A program made the position numbers and the translations under genes. A stretch of 64,000 bases of DNA, taken from positions 1 to 64,000 of the forward strand of contig JBNJDJ010000001.1 of the NCBI GenBank assembly GCA_051744845.1, written 5' to 3'. Shown here piece by piece: positions 8,889-18,595 of the stretch; position 1 is the stretch's first letter, and each line of letters opens with the position of its first letter. This DNA is from JBNJDJ01 sp051744845. GTDB lineage: Bacteria > Bacillota > Clostridia > Peptostreptococcales > Acidaminobacteraceae. The notes beneath the pieces were generated by a model. That model made no database searches. It was not told the origin of the DNA and saw only the letters and a program-made list of their open reading frames with translations.

Positions 8889-9611
8889 ATGAAAAGATTT
8901 ATATTATTATTGCAATTTTTAACAAGAATTCCAATAAATATTAATTTGGATGTTACAAGGAAAGATTTACAAAAAAGTGTAATTTATTTTCCTTTGGTTG
9001 GAGGAGTAATTGGAGGATTAATATTTTTGTTAACGTATTTACCATTAGATTTAATGCTTTTATCTTTTTTTATTGTTTTATTTGAGATTATAATTACTGG
9101 AGGATTACATTTAGATGGTTTGTGTGATACATTTGATGGAATTTTTAGTAATCGTAAAAAGGAAGAAATAATAGAGATAATGAAAGATCCAAATGTTGGA
9201 ACTTTTGGTGCATTATCTCTTATTTTATTAATAATTTTTAAAATTATATTAATATATTTAATAAATTCAAATTATATATTTTTAATAATTATGCCAGTTA
9301 TTTCTAGATTTTGTGTAGTTTTTGCATCTAAAATTTCTAATTATGCTAAAGAAAAAGGATTAGGCAATTTATTTATTGAGCAAGTAAATATTAAACAATT
9401 ATTAATTTCTTTAAGTTTTACATCGGTAATTATTTTACTTGATTATAAATATTTTTTCATATTTTTAATAAATATAATATTTACATATTATTTTGTTAAA
9501 GTAATAAGTAATAAAATTTCTGGTATAACAGGAGATACTTTAGGAGCTATAGTTGAATTAAATGAAGTAATATTTTTATTTTCTATATATATATTAGGAG
9601 GGATTTTATGA
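8889..9611 (+). CDS. cobS: Adenosylcobinamide-GDP ribazoletransferase (cobalamin synthase)
   Basis: Joins adenosylcobinamide-GDP and alpha-ribazole (phosphate) at the membrane. The 240-residue protein is strongly hydrophobic with several membrane segments and carries the conserved acidic motif GGLHLDGLCDTFDG near residues 74-87. Gene order cobU-cobS-cobC is typical. The stop overlaps the cobC start by four bases (ATGA), implying translational coupling. Confidence 0.95.
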   Translation: MKRFILLLQFLTRIPININLDVTRKDLQKSVIYFPLVGGVIGGLIFLLTYLPLDLMLLSFFIVLFEIIITGGLHLDGLCDTFDGIFSNRKKEEIIEIMKDPNVGTFGALSLILLIIFKIILIYLINSNYIFLIIMPVISRFCVVFASKISNYAKEKGLGNLFIEQVNIKQLLISLSFTSVIILLDYKYFFIFLINIIFTYYFVKVISNKISGITGDTLGAIVELNEVIFLFSIYILGGIL

Positions 9612-10210
9612 GAAAAATATATTTAATACGTCACGGACAAACTGATGCAAATGTTGAAAAAAGATATTGTGGATGGACAGATATTAATTTAAATTCTAAA
9701 GGGATAAAACAAGCAAAAAAAATTGGGAAAAAGTTATCAAATTTGAATATAGAGAATTTTTTTGCATCTGATTTAAAGAGAGTAAAGGAAACTGCAAAAT
9801 ATATTAATAAATATCATAAAAAAGATATAACATATTTAAAAGAGATAAGAGAGATGAATTTTGGTGATTTTGAGAATTTAACTTTTAAGGAAATATCAAA
9901 AAAATATCCTGAACAAAGAGAGAAAATAGTATCAAATAATTTAACTTACCAATTTCCAAATGGTGAAAGTTTAAAAGAATTATATGATAGAAGTATCAAA
10001 ACTTTTAAAAAGTTATTAAAAAACAAAGGTAATATTTTAATAGTTAGTCACGGTGGGGTTATTGGTTCAATTTTAACACATGTTTTAAGTGGTAATATTG
10101 AAAATTATTGGTCTGTTGAAGTAAAAAATGCAACATTAAATACTTTAGTTGAAAAGAAAGAGTTTTTATATCTAAATCATTTAAATGCTTTAGGAGGTAG
10201 TTTTGAATAA
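9608..10210 (+). CDS. cobC: Alpha-ribazole phosphatase (histidine phosphatase family)
   Basis: Removes phosphate from alpha-ribazole-5'-phosphate or from the cobalamin-5'-phosphate product. 200 residues with the phosphohistidine motif LIRHGQTDAN (His9) and the second catalytic His in VSHGGVIG. Related phosphoglycerate-mutase-like proteins exist, but the position between cobS and cbiA makes CobC by far the best call. Eight bases overlap the next gene. Confidence 0.9.
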   Translation: MRKIYLIRHGQTDANVEKRYCGWTDINLNSKGIKQAKKIGKKLSNLNIENFFASDLKRVKETAKYINKYHKKDITYLKEIREMNFGDFENLTFKEISKKYPEQREKIVSNNLTYQFPNGESLKELYDRSIKTFKKLLKNKGNILIVSHGGVIGSILTHVLSGNIENYWSVEVKNATLNTLVEKKEFLYLNHLNALGGSFE

Positions 10211-11558
10211 ATTTATAATAGCCGGAACAAAAAGTGGAGTAGGAAAAACTACAATTACAATAGGGATTTTAAAAGCTTTAAAAAATAGAGGGTTAAAAGT
10301 TAACCCATTTAAATGTGGACCTGATTATATTGATCCTATGTTTCATAAATTTATAACAAAAAAAGACTCATATAATTTAGATTTGTTTTTAATGGGAAAA
10401 GATTATGTCAATTATACTTTTAATAAAAACTCTAAAGGGGATGTTTCTATAGTTGAAGGTGTTATGGGTTTATATGATGGAGTAAAAGATAAAAATGGAA
10501 AGGAAATATCTTCAACAGCTAAGTTAGCTAAAGTCCTTAATATACCTGTAATATTAATTATCGATGGTTCTAAAACTTCTACTTCAGCAGCAGCACAAGT
10601 TTTAGGTTTTGAAAAATTTGATAAAGATGTAAATTTAAAAGGAGTAATAATAAATAATGTTCACGGCAAAAGTCATTTTGAATTAATAAAAGATCCTATT
10701 GAAAAAAATACTAATGTAAAAGTATTAGGATATTTAAATAATAATAAAGATATAGCAGTAGAGAGTCAACATCTAGGTTTAATACCTGCCGATGAAATAA
10801 AAGATTTAAATAAAAAAATTGACTCATTATCAAAATCAATAGAAAAAACTGTGGATTTAGATTTATTATTAAAAATAACGAAAAATAAAAATAAGAAAGT
10901 AAAAGATATTAATTATAAATTTCAAAATTTAGATTTATCAATTGGAATTGCTAAAGATAAAGCTTTTAACTTTTATTATAAAGATAATTTAGATTTTTTA
11001 AAATCTTTAGGTATTAATTTAATAGAATTTTCTCCTTGTTCAGATTTAGAAATTCCTAAAAATATTTCTGGTTTAATTATTGGAGGAGGGTTTCCAGAAA
11101 AATTTGCTTTAGAAATATCTAAAAATAAATCTATGTTATCTAGTATAAAAAGTTTTGCAAAAAATGGTGGTCCTATTTATGCTGAATGCGGTGGTTTAAT
11201 GTATTTATCAAAAGAAATAATAGATTTTGAAAAAAATAAATATAAAATGTCTGAAGTTTTTGATTTAAAAGTAAAGATGACTTCTAGGTTGCAACATTTT
11301 GGTTATATTGAAGCTAAATATAATGATATTGAGTTTAGAGCACATGAATTTCATAGATCAAAAGTTCTAGATAATAAAACTAATAAAAAAGTTTATAAAA
11401 TAAATAAATTTAGTAAACCTTCTAAAAAATGGTTAGGTGGATATAAATATAAAAATGTATTAGCAGGATATCCTCATGTTCATTTTTATAACAACTTTGA
11501 ATTTGCTTATAATTTAGTAAAAAAATTTATTGAATATAAAGGAGTAGATAATGAATAA
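10203..11558 (+). CDS. cbiA: Cobyrinate a,c-diamide synthase
   Basis: Glutamine-dependent amidation of the a and c carboxylates of the corrin ring. 451 residues: an N-terminal ATPase domain with P-loop AGTKSGVGKTT (7-17) and VEGVMGLYDG, then a class I glutamine amidotransferase domain with nucleophile Cys329 (AECGGLMYL) and His425/His427 in AGYPHVHFY. The start is TTG, with AGGAGGT a few bases before it. It overlaps both neighbours by eight bases. Glutamine as well as ammonia could serve, as in other CbiA. Confidence 0.94.
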   Translation: MNKFIIAGTKSGVGKTTITIGILKALKNRGLKVNPFKCGPDYIDPMFHKFITKKDSYNLDLFLMGKDYVNYTFNKNSKGDVSIVEGVMGLYDGVKDKNGKEISSTAKLAKVLNIPVILIIDGSKTSTSAAAQVLGFEKFDKDVNLKGVIINNVHGKSHFELIKDPIEKNTNVKVLGYLNNNKDIAVESQHLGLIPADEIKDLNKKIDSLSKSIEKTVDLDLLLKITKNKNKKVKDINYKFQNLDLSIGIAKDKAFNFYYKDNLDFLKSLGINLIEFSPCSDLEIPKNISGLIIGGGFPEKFALEISKNKSMLSSIKSFAKNGGPIYAECGGLMYLSKEIIDFEKNKYKMSEVFDLKVKMTSRLQHFGYIEAKYNDIEFRAHEFHRSKVLDNKTNKKVYKINKFSKPSKKWLGGYKYKNVLAGYPHVHFYNNFEFAYNLVKKFIEYKGVDNE

Positions 11559-13077
11559 ATCAATTATGGTTCAAGGGACAGGTTCTTCAGTTGGTAAGAG
11601 TATTGTTGTAGCTGGACTTTGTAGAGTTTTTAATGATATAGATATGAAAGTAGTTCCTTTTAAATCACAAAATATGGCATTAAATTCATATATTACTAAA
11701 AATGGTAATGAAATGGGAAGAGCTCAAGTTGTACAAGCTGAGGCTGCTAGATGTGTTCCTAATGTAAAAATGAATCCTATTTTATTAAAACCATCAGCTG
11801 ATAAAAAAGCTCAAGTAATAATTGAAGGGCAAGTATATAAAAATATGTCGGCTATTGAGTATGATAGTTTTAAACCTAGTTTAAAACAAAAAATAAAAAA
11901 AATTTATAATGATTTAAGTAGTCAAAATGATTTAGTTATTTTGGAAGGAGCTGGATCTCCTGCTGAAATTAACTTAAGAGAAAATGATATAGTAAATATG
12001 GGAATGGCTGAAATATCAGACTCACCAGTAATTTTAGTTGGAGATATTGATAAAGGTGGTGTATTTGCTTCGCTTTATGGTACTTATGAACTTTTAAGAC
12101 CTGAAGAAAAAGAGCGTGTAAAAGGAGTAATTATAAATAAATTTAGAGGAGATATTGAAATACTTAAACCTGGATTAAAACAATTAGAAGATTTAATAGG
12201 TATACCTGTTTTAGGAGTTATCCCTTATTCAAATTTAAATATTGAAGAAGAAGATAGTGTTACTAGAAAATTTTATAAAAAAGATCAAAATGCCGATATA
12301 AACATTGAAGTTCTTTATTTACCACATGTATCTAATTTTACAGATTTTGATATTTTTGAAGCTTTTGACGATGTTAATTTAAGATATGTTATGCGTGGGG
12401 AAAAAATAAATAATCCTGATTTATTAATAATACCAGGTTCTAAAAATACAATTGAAGATTTAATATATTTAAGAAATTCTGGTTTAGAAAAACAGATTAT
12501 AAAAGCTCATAAAAATGGTAGTAAAATTTTTGGAATTTGTGGTGGGTATCAAATGCTAGGCAATAGCCTTGAAGATCCTAGTGGAGTAGAAAGTTCAGTA
12601 AAAAAAGTAAATGGTATAGGGCTTTTAGATATTGATACAGTTTTTGAAAAAGAAAAAACTACAACTCAAATCAAAGGTGAAATATTACCTAATTTTGAAG
12701 AATCTTTAAAAGAAATTAATTATAACAATATTAAAGGCTATGAAATTCATATGGGTAAAAGTGTATTAAATGAAAATTCTAAGCCGTTTTTAGAAATAAC
12801 TGAAAAATTAAACGAAAAAATAAGTCAATTAGATGGGGCAACAAATTTAGAAGAAACTGTTTTTGGTACTTATATACACGGTATATTTGATAGTACTAAA
12901 TTTACTAGAAATTTTATTAATTCTATAAGACAAGATAAAGGTTTAGAAAAATATGATAAAAAAGATATTGACTCTTTTGATGAGTTTAAAGAAAAAGAAT
13001 ATGACAAATTGGCAGATATTTTACGAAACAGTTTAGATATTGAAAAAATAAAAGGAATTATTGAAAATGGAGTTTAA
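11551..13077 (+). CDS. cbiP: Cobyric acid synthase
   Basis: Amidates four carboxylates of adenosylcobyrinic acid a,c-diamide. 508 residues, normal for CbiP/CobQ. The N-terminal ATPase domain begins VQGTGSSVGKS, and a PFKSQNMALNS block is typical of cobyric acid synthase rather than CbiA. The amidotransferase domain has IFGICGGYQMLG (nucleophile Cys) and GTYIHGIFD (His). SD AAAGGAG lies inside the end of cbiA. Confidence 0.96.
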   Translation: MNKSIMVQGTGSSVGKSIVVAGLCRVFNDIDMKVVPFKSQNMALNSYITKNGNEMGRAQVVQAEAARCVPNVKMNPILLKPSADKKAQVIIEGQVYKNMSAIEYDSFKPSLKQKIKKIYNDLSSQNDLVILEGAGSPAEINLRENDIVNMGMAEISDSPVILVGDIDKGGVFASLYGTYELLRPEEKERVKGVIINKFRGDIEILKPGLKQLEDLIGIPVLGVIPYSNLNIEEEDSVTRKFYKKDQNADINIEVLYLPHVSNFTDFDIFEAFDDVNLRYVMRGEKINNPDLLIIPGSKNTIEDLIYLRNSGLEKQIIKAHKNGSKIFGICGGYQMLGNSLEDPSGVESSVKKVNGIGLLDIDTVFEKEKTTTQIKGEILPNFEESLKEINYNNIKGYEIHMGKSVLNENSKPFLEITEKLNEKISQLDGATNLEETVFGTYIHGIFDSTKFTRNFINSIRQDKGLEKYDKKDIDSFDEFKEKEYDKLADILRNSLDIEKIKGIIENGV

Positions 13078-14002
13078 GTATTTATCAATTTTTATAGGTT
13101 TTACTTTAAATTATCTATTTGGTTCATTAAAATATATAACTCATCCTGTTATAATTATAGGAAATCTTATTAGTTTTTTTGAAAAATTAATTTATAAGGA
13201 TAAAAAAATAAATGGACTTTTTCTTTGGGGAATAATAATTTTAATTTCTTATATAATTCCATGGTCGATTTTAAAACTTTTTTCTTTTAATAAATATTTA
13301 AAATTATTTATTGAGATATTTTTTATTATAGAGATTTTGGCTATTAATGGATTAAAAAAAGAACCATTAAAAATTTATAATGCTTTGAAAAATGATAATA
13401 TAAGTTTAGCTCGTAAAGAATTATCGATGTTAGTTACAAGAGATACAACTAATATGGATAAAAATCAAATTATTATGTCAACAATGGAAACTATAGCTGA
13501 AAATATAGTAGATGGTATAACAGCACCACTTTTTTATATTTTCTTAGGAGGTCCTGCTTTAGGATTTTTATATAAAGGTGTAAATACATTAGATTCAATG
13601 GTAGGTTATAAAAATTCTAGATATAGTAATTTTGGTTTTTTTAGTGCTAAGTTAGACGATATTTTCAATTTCATTCCAGCAAGAATAACAACTATAATGA
13701 TTTTTATGTCAGTTATTATATTAAATTATAATATTTCTGATAGTATTAATGTTTTTATTAAAGACAAGGATAAATCGAGTTCGCCTAATAGCGGTTTTTC
13801 TGAAGCACCTATTGCAGGAGCTTTAGAAGTGTATTTTGGTGGGAAATTAGAGTATTTTAATAAAGTAGTGGAGAAACCTAAAATTGGCTATAAAAAGGAT
13901 TTTAAATTATCAAAGATTAATGATACAATTAGAATAATGAAATTAAGTTCTTTTTTAACATTAGTTTTATATTTTATAATGGGAGGTATCATTGGATTAT
14001 AA
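13067..14002 (+). CDS. cbiB: Adenosylcobinamide-phosphate synthase (membrane protein)
   Basis: Attaches the aminopropanol (phosphate) arm to adenosylcobyric acid. About 311 residues with several membrane segments and the signature region METIAENIVDGITAPLFY followed by KGVNTLDSMVGYKN. A TTG at 13061 is also in frame. AAAGGA sits at 13051-13056, so the TTG would be rather close (4 bases) and the ATG at 13067 rather far (10 bases); the start is uncertain by two codons. It overlaps cbiP and cobD. Confidence 0.93.
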   Translation: MEFKYLSIFIGFTLNYLFGSLKYITHPVIIIGNLISFFEKLIYKDKKINGLFLWGIIILISYIIPWSILKLFSFNKYLKLFIEIFFIIEILAINGLKKEPLKIYNALKNDNISLARKELSMLVTRDTTNMDKNQIIMSTMETIAENIVDGITAPLFYIFLGGPALGFLYKGVNTLDSMVGYKNSRYSNFGFFSAKLDDIFNFIPARITTIMIFMSVIILNYNISDSINVFIKDKDKSSSPNSGFSEAPIAGALEVYFGGKLEYFNKVVEKPKIGYKKDFKLSKINDTIRIMKLSSFLTLVLYFIMGGIIGL

Positions 14003-15065
14003 ACACGGTGGTAATATATATAATAAGGATTTAAACTTTGATGAAATAATTGATTTTAGTTCAAATATTAATCCATTAGGATATCCTAATAAATTATTAA
14101 ATAATTTAGAAAGTTCAATTAAAGAAATTTCCAATTATCCAGATCCAAATTATATAAGTTTAAGAAAAAAGTTATCAAAAAAATATAAAGTGAATTATGA
14201 AAATTTAATTGTTGGAAATGGTGGAATTCAATTAATTCATAACACAATTGAGTTTTTAGATTTTAAAAAGGCTTTAATTGTTTCACCTACTTTTGTTGAA
14301 TATGAAAAAGCTTTAGTTAGATTTAATAAAAAGTTTGATTATTTTGAACTGAAAGATAAATATGATTTTGAATTTAATTATAAAAAGTTATTAAAAGATA
14401 AGAGATTAGATAATATAGATTTAGTTATTATTTGTAATCCAAATAATCCAACAGGTAATTTAATTTTGAAAGAAAAATTAGAAAAACTATTAGCTAAATT
14501 AAATAAAAAAAATATTAATTTGATGTTAGATGAAGCTTTTATAGATTTTGTAGATGAAAAATTCTCTCTTATAAATTTGATAGATAATTATGATAATTTG
14601 ATAATATTAAGATCTTTGACAAAATTTTATGCTATACCAGGTATGCGTTTAGGATTTTTGTTGACTACTAATAATGATTTATTAAACAAAATAAAAAAGT
14701 ATAGAGAATCTTGGTCTGTAAATATTTTTGCAAAGGATTTTGGAAAAAATATGATCTTTGATAAAGAATATGAAAAAAGAAGTAAGAAATATATTGATAG
14801 ACAAAGAAAGTTAATGTTTAATGAGTTTAAAAAACTTTCTCAAATTAAAGTTTATAGATCTTATGCAAACTATTTATTTTTCAAATTAAATAAAAATTTA
14901 AATTTAAAAGATAAGTTAATAAAAGAAAAAATATTAATTAGAAGTTGTAAAAATTATAAAGGACTTACAAATAAATATTATAGAGTTGCAGTTAAAACTG
15001 AAAAGGAAAATAAAAAACTACTAAACAAAATTAAAAAGATATTAGGAGAAAAAAATAATGAATGA
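13992..15065 (+). CDS. cobD: L-threonine-O-3-phosphate decarboxylase (CobD family)
   Basis: PLP enzyme making aminopropanol phosphate for CbiB. 357 residues, fold type I, close to histidinol-phosphate aminotransferases. HGGN near the N-terminus and the position directly after cbiB favour CobD. PLP-binding Lys211 is in SLTKFYAIPGMRLG; CNPNNPTGN and DEAFIDF are also present. TTG start with GGGAGGT before it. A bifunctional or HisC-like activity cannot be excluded. Confidence 0.88.
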   Translation: MDYKHGGNIYNKDLNFDEIIDFSSNINPLGYPNKLLNNLESSIKEISNYPDPNYISLRKKLSKKYKVNYENLIVGNGGIQLIHNTIEFLDFKKALIVSPTFVEYEKALVRFNKKFDYFELKDKYDFEFNYKKLLKDKRLDNIDLVIICNPNNPTGNLILKEKLEKLLAKLNKKNINLMLDEAFIDFVDEKFSLINLIDNYDNLIILRSLTKFYAIPGMRLGFLLTTNNDLLNKIKKYRESWSVNIFAKDFGKNMIFDKEYEKRSKKYIDRQRKLMFNEFKKLSQIKVYRSYANYLFFKLNKNLNLKDKLIKEKILIRSCKNYKGLTNKYYRVAVKTEKENKKLLNKIKKILGEKNNE

Positions 15066-15858
15066 TATAATAAAGGTTATAATTTTAGGTATTATTGAAG
15101 GAATTACGGAATTTTTGCCTGTTTCATCAACTGGGCATTTAATAATTGCTAATGAGTATTTATCTTTTACTGGAAAGTTTGCAAATTTGTTTGCTGTTGT
15201 TATTCAATCAGGAGCAATTTTAGCAGTTATAATATATTTTAAAGATAAAATTTTTCCTTCAAAAGAAGATTTTAAAAGTATTAAGAAGTTTAATAAATAT
15301 ATGACTATTTGGTATAAAGTCATCATTGGCGTAATACCAGCAGCTATTTTAGGACTAATGTTTGAAGAAAAAATTGAAGAAATTTTGTTTCACTCTACTC
15401 CAGTAGCTATAGCATTAATATTTGGAGCAATTTTATTAATTTTAGTGGAAAATACAGAACATAAAAATTCGGTAACTACAGAAATTGATATTACTTATAA
15501 ACAAGCTTTTATTGTTGGGATTTTTCAATGTATGGCTTTATTTCCAGGAATGTCAAGGTCTGCATCAACGATTATTGGTGGACTTATTGTAGGGTTTAAT
15601 AGAAAAATTGCAGCTGAATTTTCTTTTTTCTTGGCTATACCAGTTTTAATAGGTGCTGGCTTATTGAAATTACTTAAAATGACTTTTGTATTTACTCAAG
15701 CTGAAGTTTTTTTACTTATATTAGGGACTTTAGTTTCTTTTATAGTAGCATATTTAGTTATTGCGTTTTTAATGAATTATATTAAGAAAAATGATTTTAA
15801 AATTTTTGCATATTATCGAATTATATTAGGTATTTTAGTACTATTGATTTTAAATTAA
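15058..15858 (+). CDS. uppP: Undecaprenyl-diphosphatase UppP/BacA
   Basis: Membrane enzyme that recycles undecaprenyl pyrophosphate for peptidoglycan and surface polysaccharide synthesis and gives bacitracin resistance. 266 residues, many membrane segments, with both family signatures: GIIEGITEFLPVSSTGHL near the N-terminus and FPGMSRSASTIIGG in the middle. It overlaps cobD by eight bases; the link to cobalamin genes looks incidental. Confidence 0.96.
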   Translation: MNDIIKVIILGIIEGITEFLPVSSTGHLIIANEYLSFTGKFANLFAVVIQSGAILAVIIYFKDKIFPSKEDFKSIKKFNKYMTIWYKVIIGVIPAAILGLMFEEKIEEILFHSTPVAIALIFGAILLILVENTEHKNSVTTEIDITYKQAFIVGIFQCMALFPGMSRSASTIIGGLIVGFNRKIAAEFSFFLAIPVLIGAGLLKLLKMTFVFTQAEVFLLILGTLVSFIVAYLVIAFLMNYIKKNDFKIFAYYRIILGILVLLILN

Positions 15859-15875
15859 AAGAAAGGAGCATTAAT

Positions 15876-16343
15876 ATGAAAGCCAAGTATATTAATCCAT
15901 TTATTAAAGCAAGTAAAAAGGTTTTAGAAAAAACTATGGGATTAGAACCTAAAATGGGAAGTCCTTATGTTAAATCTACTCCTTTTCCATTAAAAGAGGT
16001 TATATTAGTAATTGGTATTACAGGACAAGTAAAAGGTCAAATTGTTATTGGCATGCAACAAGAAACTGCTAAAAAAGTTGCTTCAAAAATGATGATGGGT
16101 ATGGAAGTTCCAGAATTAAATGAAATGGCAAAATCTGCATTATCAGAATTAGGTAATATGATTTTAGGAAATACTGCTACATTAATAGCTAATGAAGGTG
16201 TAGAAATTGATATTACTCCACCTACTTTGATGGTAGGAAAAGATATTTCTTTATCTTTTAGTGACTCTAAAACATTAGGATTAGATTTATCAACTGAGTT
16301 TGGAGATTTTGTTTTCGATATTAATTTAAAGGAAGTAGATTAA
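15876..16343 (+). CDS. CheX-like chemotaxis phosphatase
   Basis: 155 residues matching the CheX/CheC/FliY phosphatase fold. The conserved active-site helix reads SALSELGNMILGN, with Glu91 and Asn94 forming the ExxN pair that dephosphorylates CheY-P in CheX. No other chemotaxis gene lies in the window, so it may act on a CheY elsewhere or on another receiver protein. GAAAGGAG precedes the start. Stop and next start overlap (TAATG). Confidence 0.82.
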   Translation: MKAKYINPFIKASKKVLEKTMGLEPKMGSPYVKSTPFPLKEVILVIGITGQVKGQIVIGMQQETAKKVASKMMMGMEVPELNEMAKSALSELGNMILGNTATLIANEGVEIDITPPTLMVGKDISLSFSDSKTLGLDLSTEFGDFVFDINLKEVD

Positions 16344-16804
16344 TGGTTAATATAGTATTATTTCAACCAGAAATTCCGCCTAATACAGGAAACATTGCTA
16401 GGACTTGTGCACTTATTGAGGCTAAATTACATTTGATTAAACCATTAGGCTTTAAAATAGATGATAAAAGTGTTAAAAGAGCTGGGTTAGATTATTGGAA
16501 TATGTTAAATCTAGAAGTACATGAATCTATTGATAAGTTTTTAGAAAAATATGGAGATAAAAAAATATTTTTATCTACTACAAAGGCTAAAAAATATCAT
16601 ACTGATGTAACTTTTCAAGATGATTGTTTTATTATGTTTGGTAAAGAAACAGCAGGACTACCAGAATTTATTCATGATAGATATAAAGAAAATGAAATTA
16701 AAATACCGATGAAAAAACACAAAGATTTAAGGTCTTTAAATTTATCTAATGCAGTAGCAATTATTGCTTATGAAGCATTAAGACAAATAGGATATAATTT
16801 TTAA
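16343..16804 (+). CDS. trmL: tRNA (cytidine/uridine-34-2'-O)-methyltransferase TrmL
   Basis: SPOUT methyltransferase that 2'-O-methylates the wobble base of certain leucine tRNAs. 153 residues, the compact TrmL/YibK length, with QPEIPPNTGNIARTC at the N-terminus, FGKETAGLPE in the middle and a knot region ending SLNLSNAVAIIAYE. Its start overlaps the cheX stop by one base. It is the last gene of the long array beginning at nth. Confidence 0.95.
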   Translation: MVNIVLFQPEIPPNTGNIARTCALIEAKLHLIKPLGFKIDDKSVKRAGLDYWNMLNLEVHESIDKFLEKYGDKKIFLSTTKAKKYHTDVTFQDDCFIMFGKETAGLPEFIHDRYKENEIKIPMKKHKDLRSLNLSNAVAIIAYEALRQIGYNF

Positions 16805-16806
16805 AA

Positions 16807-16849
16807 TTAACATAATCTTAACATAAACTTAAAATAGATATTATATAAT
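16807..16849 (+). promoter_or_regulatory. Probable Pho box and promoter for the Na/Pi transporter
   Basis: Three direct repeats with an 11-base period: TTAACATAATC (16807-16817), TTAACATAAAC (16818-16828) and TTAAAATAGAT (16829-16839). A -10 TATAAT follows at 16844-16849 with no good -35. TT(A/T)ACA repeats at 11-base spacing just upstream of -10 are the known arrangement of PhoP/PhoB-activated promoters in Bacillota. The gene downstream is a phosphate transporter. Confidence 0.65.
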
Positions 16850-16885
16850 GTAAACGTTGTGTAAAATTGGATTTTGGAGGTTTAA

Positions 16886-18529
16886 ATGGATGCAGAGATT
16901 TTTAAGATTATTTTAGAAGTTTTTGGTGGATTAGGTCTATTTTTATATGGAATGAAAGTTATGTCTGATGGTTTAGAACATACAGCCGGAGGAAAACTAG
17001 AAAAAATAATAGAAGTTTTGACTAAAAACAAATTTTTTGGAGTTATAGTAGGAGCAATAGTTACAGTTATTGTTCAAAGTTCATCAGCAACAACTGTAAT
17101 GGTAGTTGGGTTTGTAAATGCAAGTATTATGTCATTAACTCAAGCTGTAGGTATTATTATGGGAGCAAATATAGGAACTACTTTTACTGCACAGTTAGTT
17201 TCTTTTAAATTAACTGCTATTGCACCTGTTGCTATTGGTATTGGAGTTATGGTAAAATTATTTGCAAAAGATAAAAAAGTTGCACAAATAGCAGAGATTT
17301 TAATTGGTTTTGGTATACTTTTCTTTGGAATGGATGTTATGAAAGGTGCAATGAAGCCACTTAGATCTTATGAAGGATTTACGACTTTACTATTAAGTTT
17401 TGGAAGTGGTTCAATAATTGATTTATTTTTAGCGGTATTAACTGGATTTGCTGTTACAGCAATAATTCAAAGTTCGTCAGCAACTACTGGTTTATTAGTT
17501 GCTTTAGCTTCTGAAGGACTTTTACCTATCGAAGCGGCATTTCCAATAGTACTAGGTTCAAATATTGGGACATGTGTTACAGCTATGATTTCAAGTATTG
17601 GTGCTAGTAAAAATGCTAGGCGTGCTGCATTAATGCATATGATTTTTAACGTTACAGGAGCGGCTATATTTTTAGTTCCTGTTATAAGGCATTTTACAAT
17701 TGATTTAGTTAAGAATTTTGCTGTAAGTTCTCAAAGACAATTAGCAAATGCTCATACATTTTTTAATATAACAAATACTTTGATTTTATTACCTTTTGCT
17801 TCACCTATTATTAAGTTAGTAGAAAAGGCTGTTCCAATAACTGAAGATGAACATGCTAGATATAGTGATATGAAATATTTAGATGATAGAATTTTAGAAA
17901 CACCTTCTATAGCAATTGGACAGGTAATAAAAGAAGTGCTTCATATGGGGAATTTAGCTAAGAAATCATATAATTATTCAAAGAAAGCTATATTAGAAGA
18001 TGATATTGATGTAGCAAACAAGGCTTTTAAGTTAGAAAAAGTTTTAAATAAGTTAGAGCATTCAATTTCTAAATATATGTATGAATTTTCATCGAAAGAT
18101 TTATCACCAGAACAAAGAAATATTATAGAAGGATTATTTAGTACTATTTCAGATATAGAACGTATTGGTGACCATTCAGATAATATTTCAGAGTTAGCAG
18201 TTTATAAAAACAGTAATCATGTTAAGTTTTCAGACAGTGCTCAAAAAGAGCTTGATCATATGTTTGAAAGAGTAGGAAAATCATATAAACAAGCATTAGA
18301 TGCTATTAAGTTAAATGATTTATCTTTAGCTAAATCAATTTTAGAAAGAGAAGGAGAAATTGATTTATTAGAAAAAAGACTTAGAAAAAAACATATTCAA
18401 AGATTAAATACTGGAAAATGTGATCCAAGTGCAGGAATTATATTTTTAGATATGATTTCTAATTTAGAAAGAATAGCGGATCATGCATCAAATATAGCTT
18501 TTGCAATTATTGATAAAAATGAAAATTAG
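16886..18529 (+). CDS. Na+/phosphate cotransporter (NptA/PNaS family) with PhoU-like C-terminus
   Basis: 547 residues. Two inverted transport repeats each carry the QSSSATT signature (64-70 and 195-201) with flanking membrane segments, followed by a cytoplasmic helical PhoU-like domain (about 345-540). It imports phosphate with sodium; the PhoU-like part probably controls flux. TTTGGAGG precedes the ATG. The gene stands alone between a Pho-box-like promoter and a strong terminator, consistent with phosphate-starvation control. Confidence 0.92.
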   Translation: MDAEIFKIILEVFGGLGLFLYGMKVMSDGLEHTAGGKLEKIIEVLTKNKFFGVIVGAIVTVIVQSSSATTVMVVGFVNASIMSLTQAVGIIMGANIGTTFTAQLVSFKLTAIAPVAIGIGVMVKLFAKDKKVAQIAEILIGFGILFFGMDVMKGAMKPLRSYEGFTTLLLSFGSGSIIDLFLAVLTGFAVTAIIQSSSATTGLLVALASEGLLPIEAAFPIVLGSNIGTCVTAMISSIGASKNARRAALMHMIFNVTGAAIFLVPVIRHFTIDLVKNFAVSSQRQLANAHTFFNITNTLILLPFASPIIKLVEKAVPITEDEHARYSDMKYLDDRILETPSIAIGQVIKEVLHMGNLAKKSYNYSKKAILEDDIDVANKAFKLEKVLNKLEHSISKYMYEFSSKDLSPEQRNIIEGLFSTISDIERIGDHSDNISELAVYKNSNHVKFSDSAQKELDHMFERVGKSYKQALDAIKLNDLSLAKSILEREGEIDLLEKRLRKKHIQRLNTGKCDPSAGIIFLDMISNLERIADHASNIAFAIIDKNEN

Positions 18530-18544
18530 TATAAATTTATTAAT

Positions 18545-18580
18545 AAAAAAAGACTTAGTTTAAAAAGCTAAGTCTTTTTT
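18545..18580. terminator. Bidirectional terminator
   Basis: AGACTTAG (18551-18558) and CTAAGTCT (18568-18575), preceded by an A-run and followed by six Ts. It serves the Na/Pi gene on + and the DUF1097 gene on -. Confidence 0.85.
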
Positions 18581-18595
18581 AGTCTTAAATTAATT

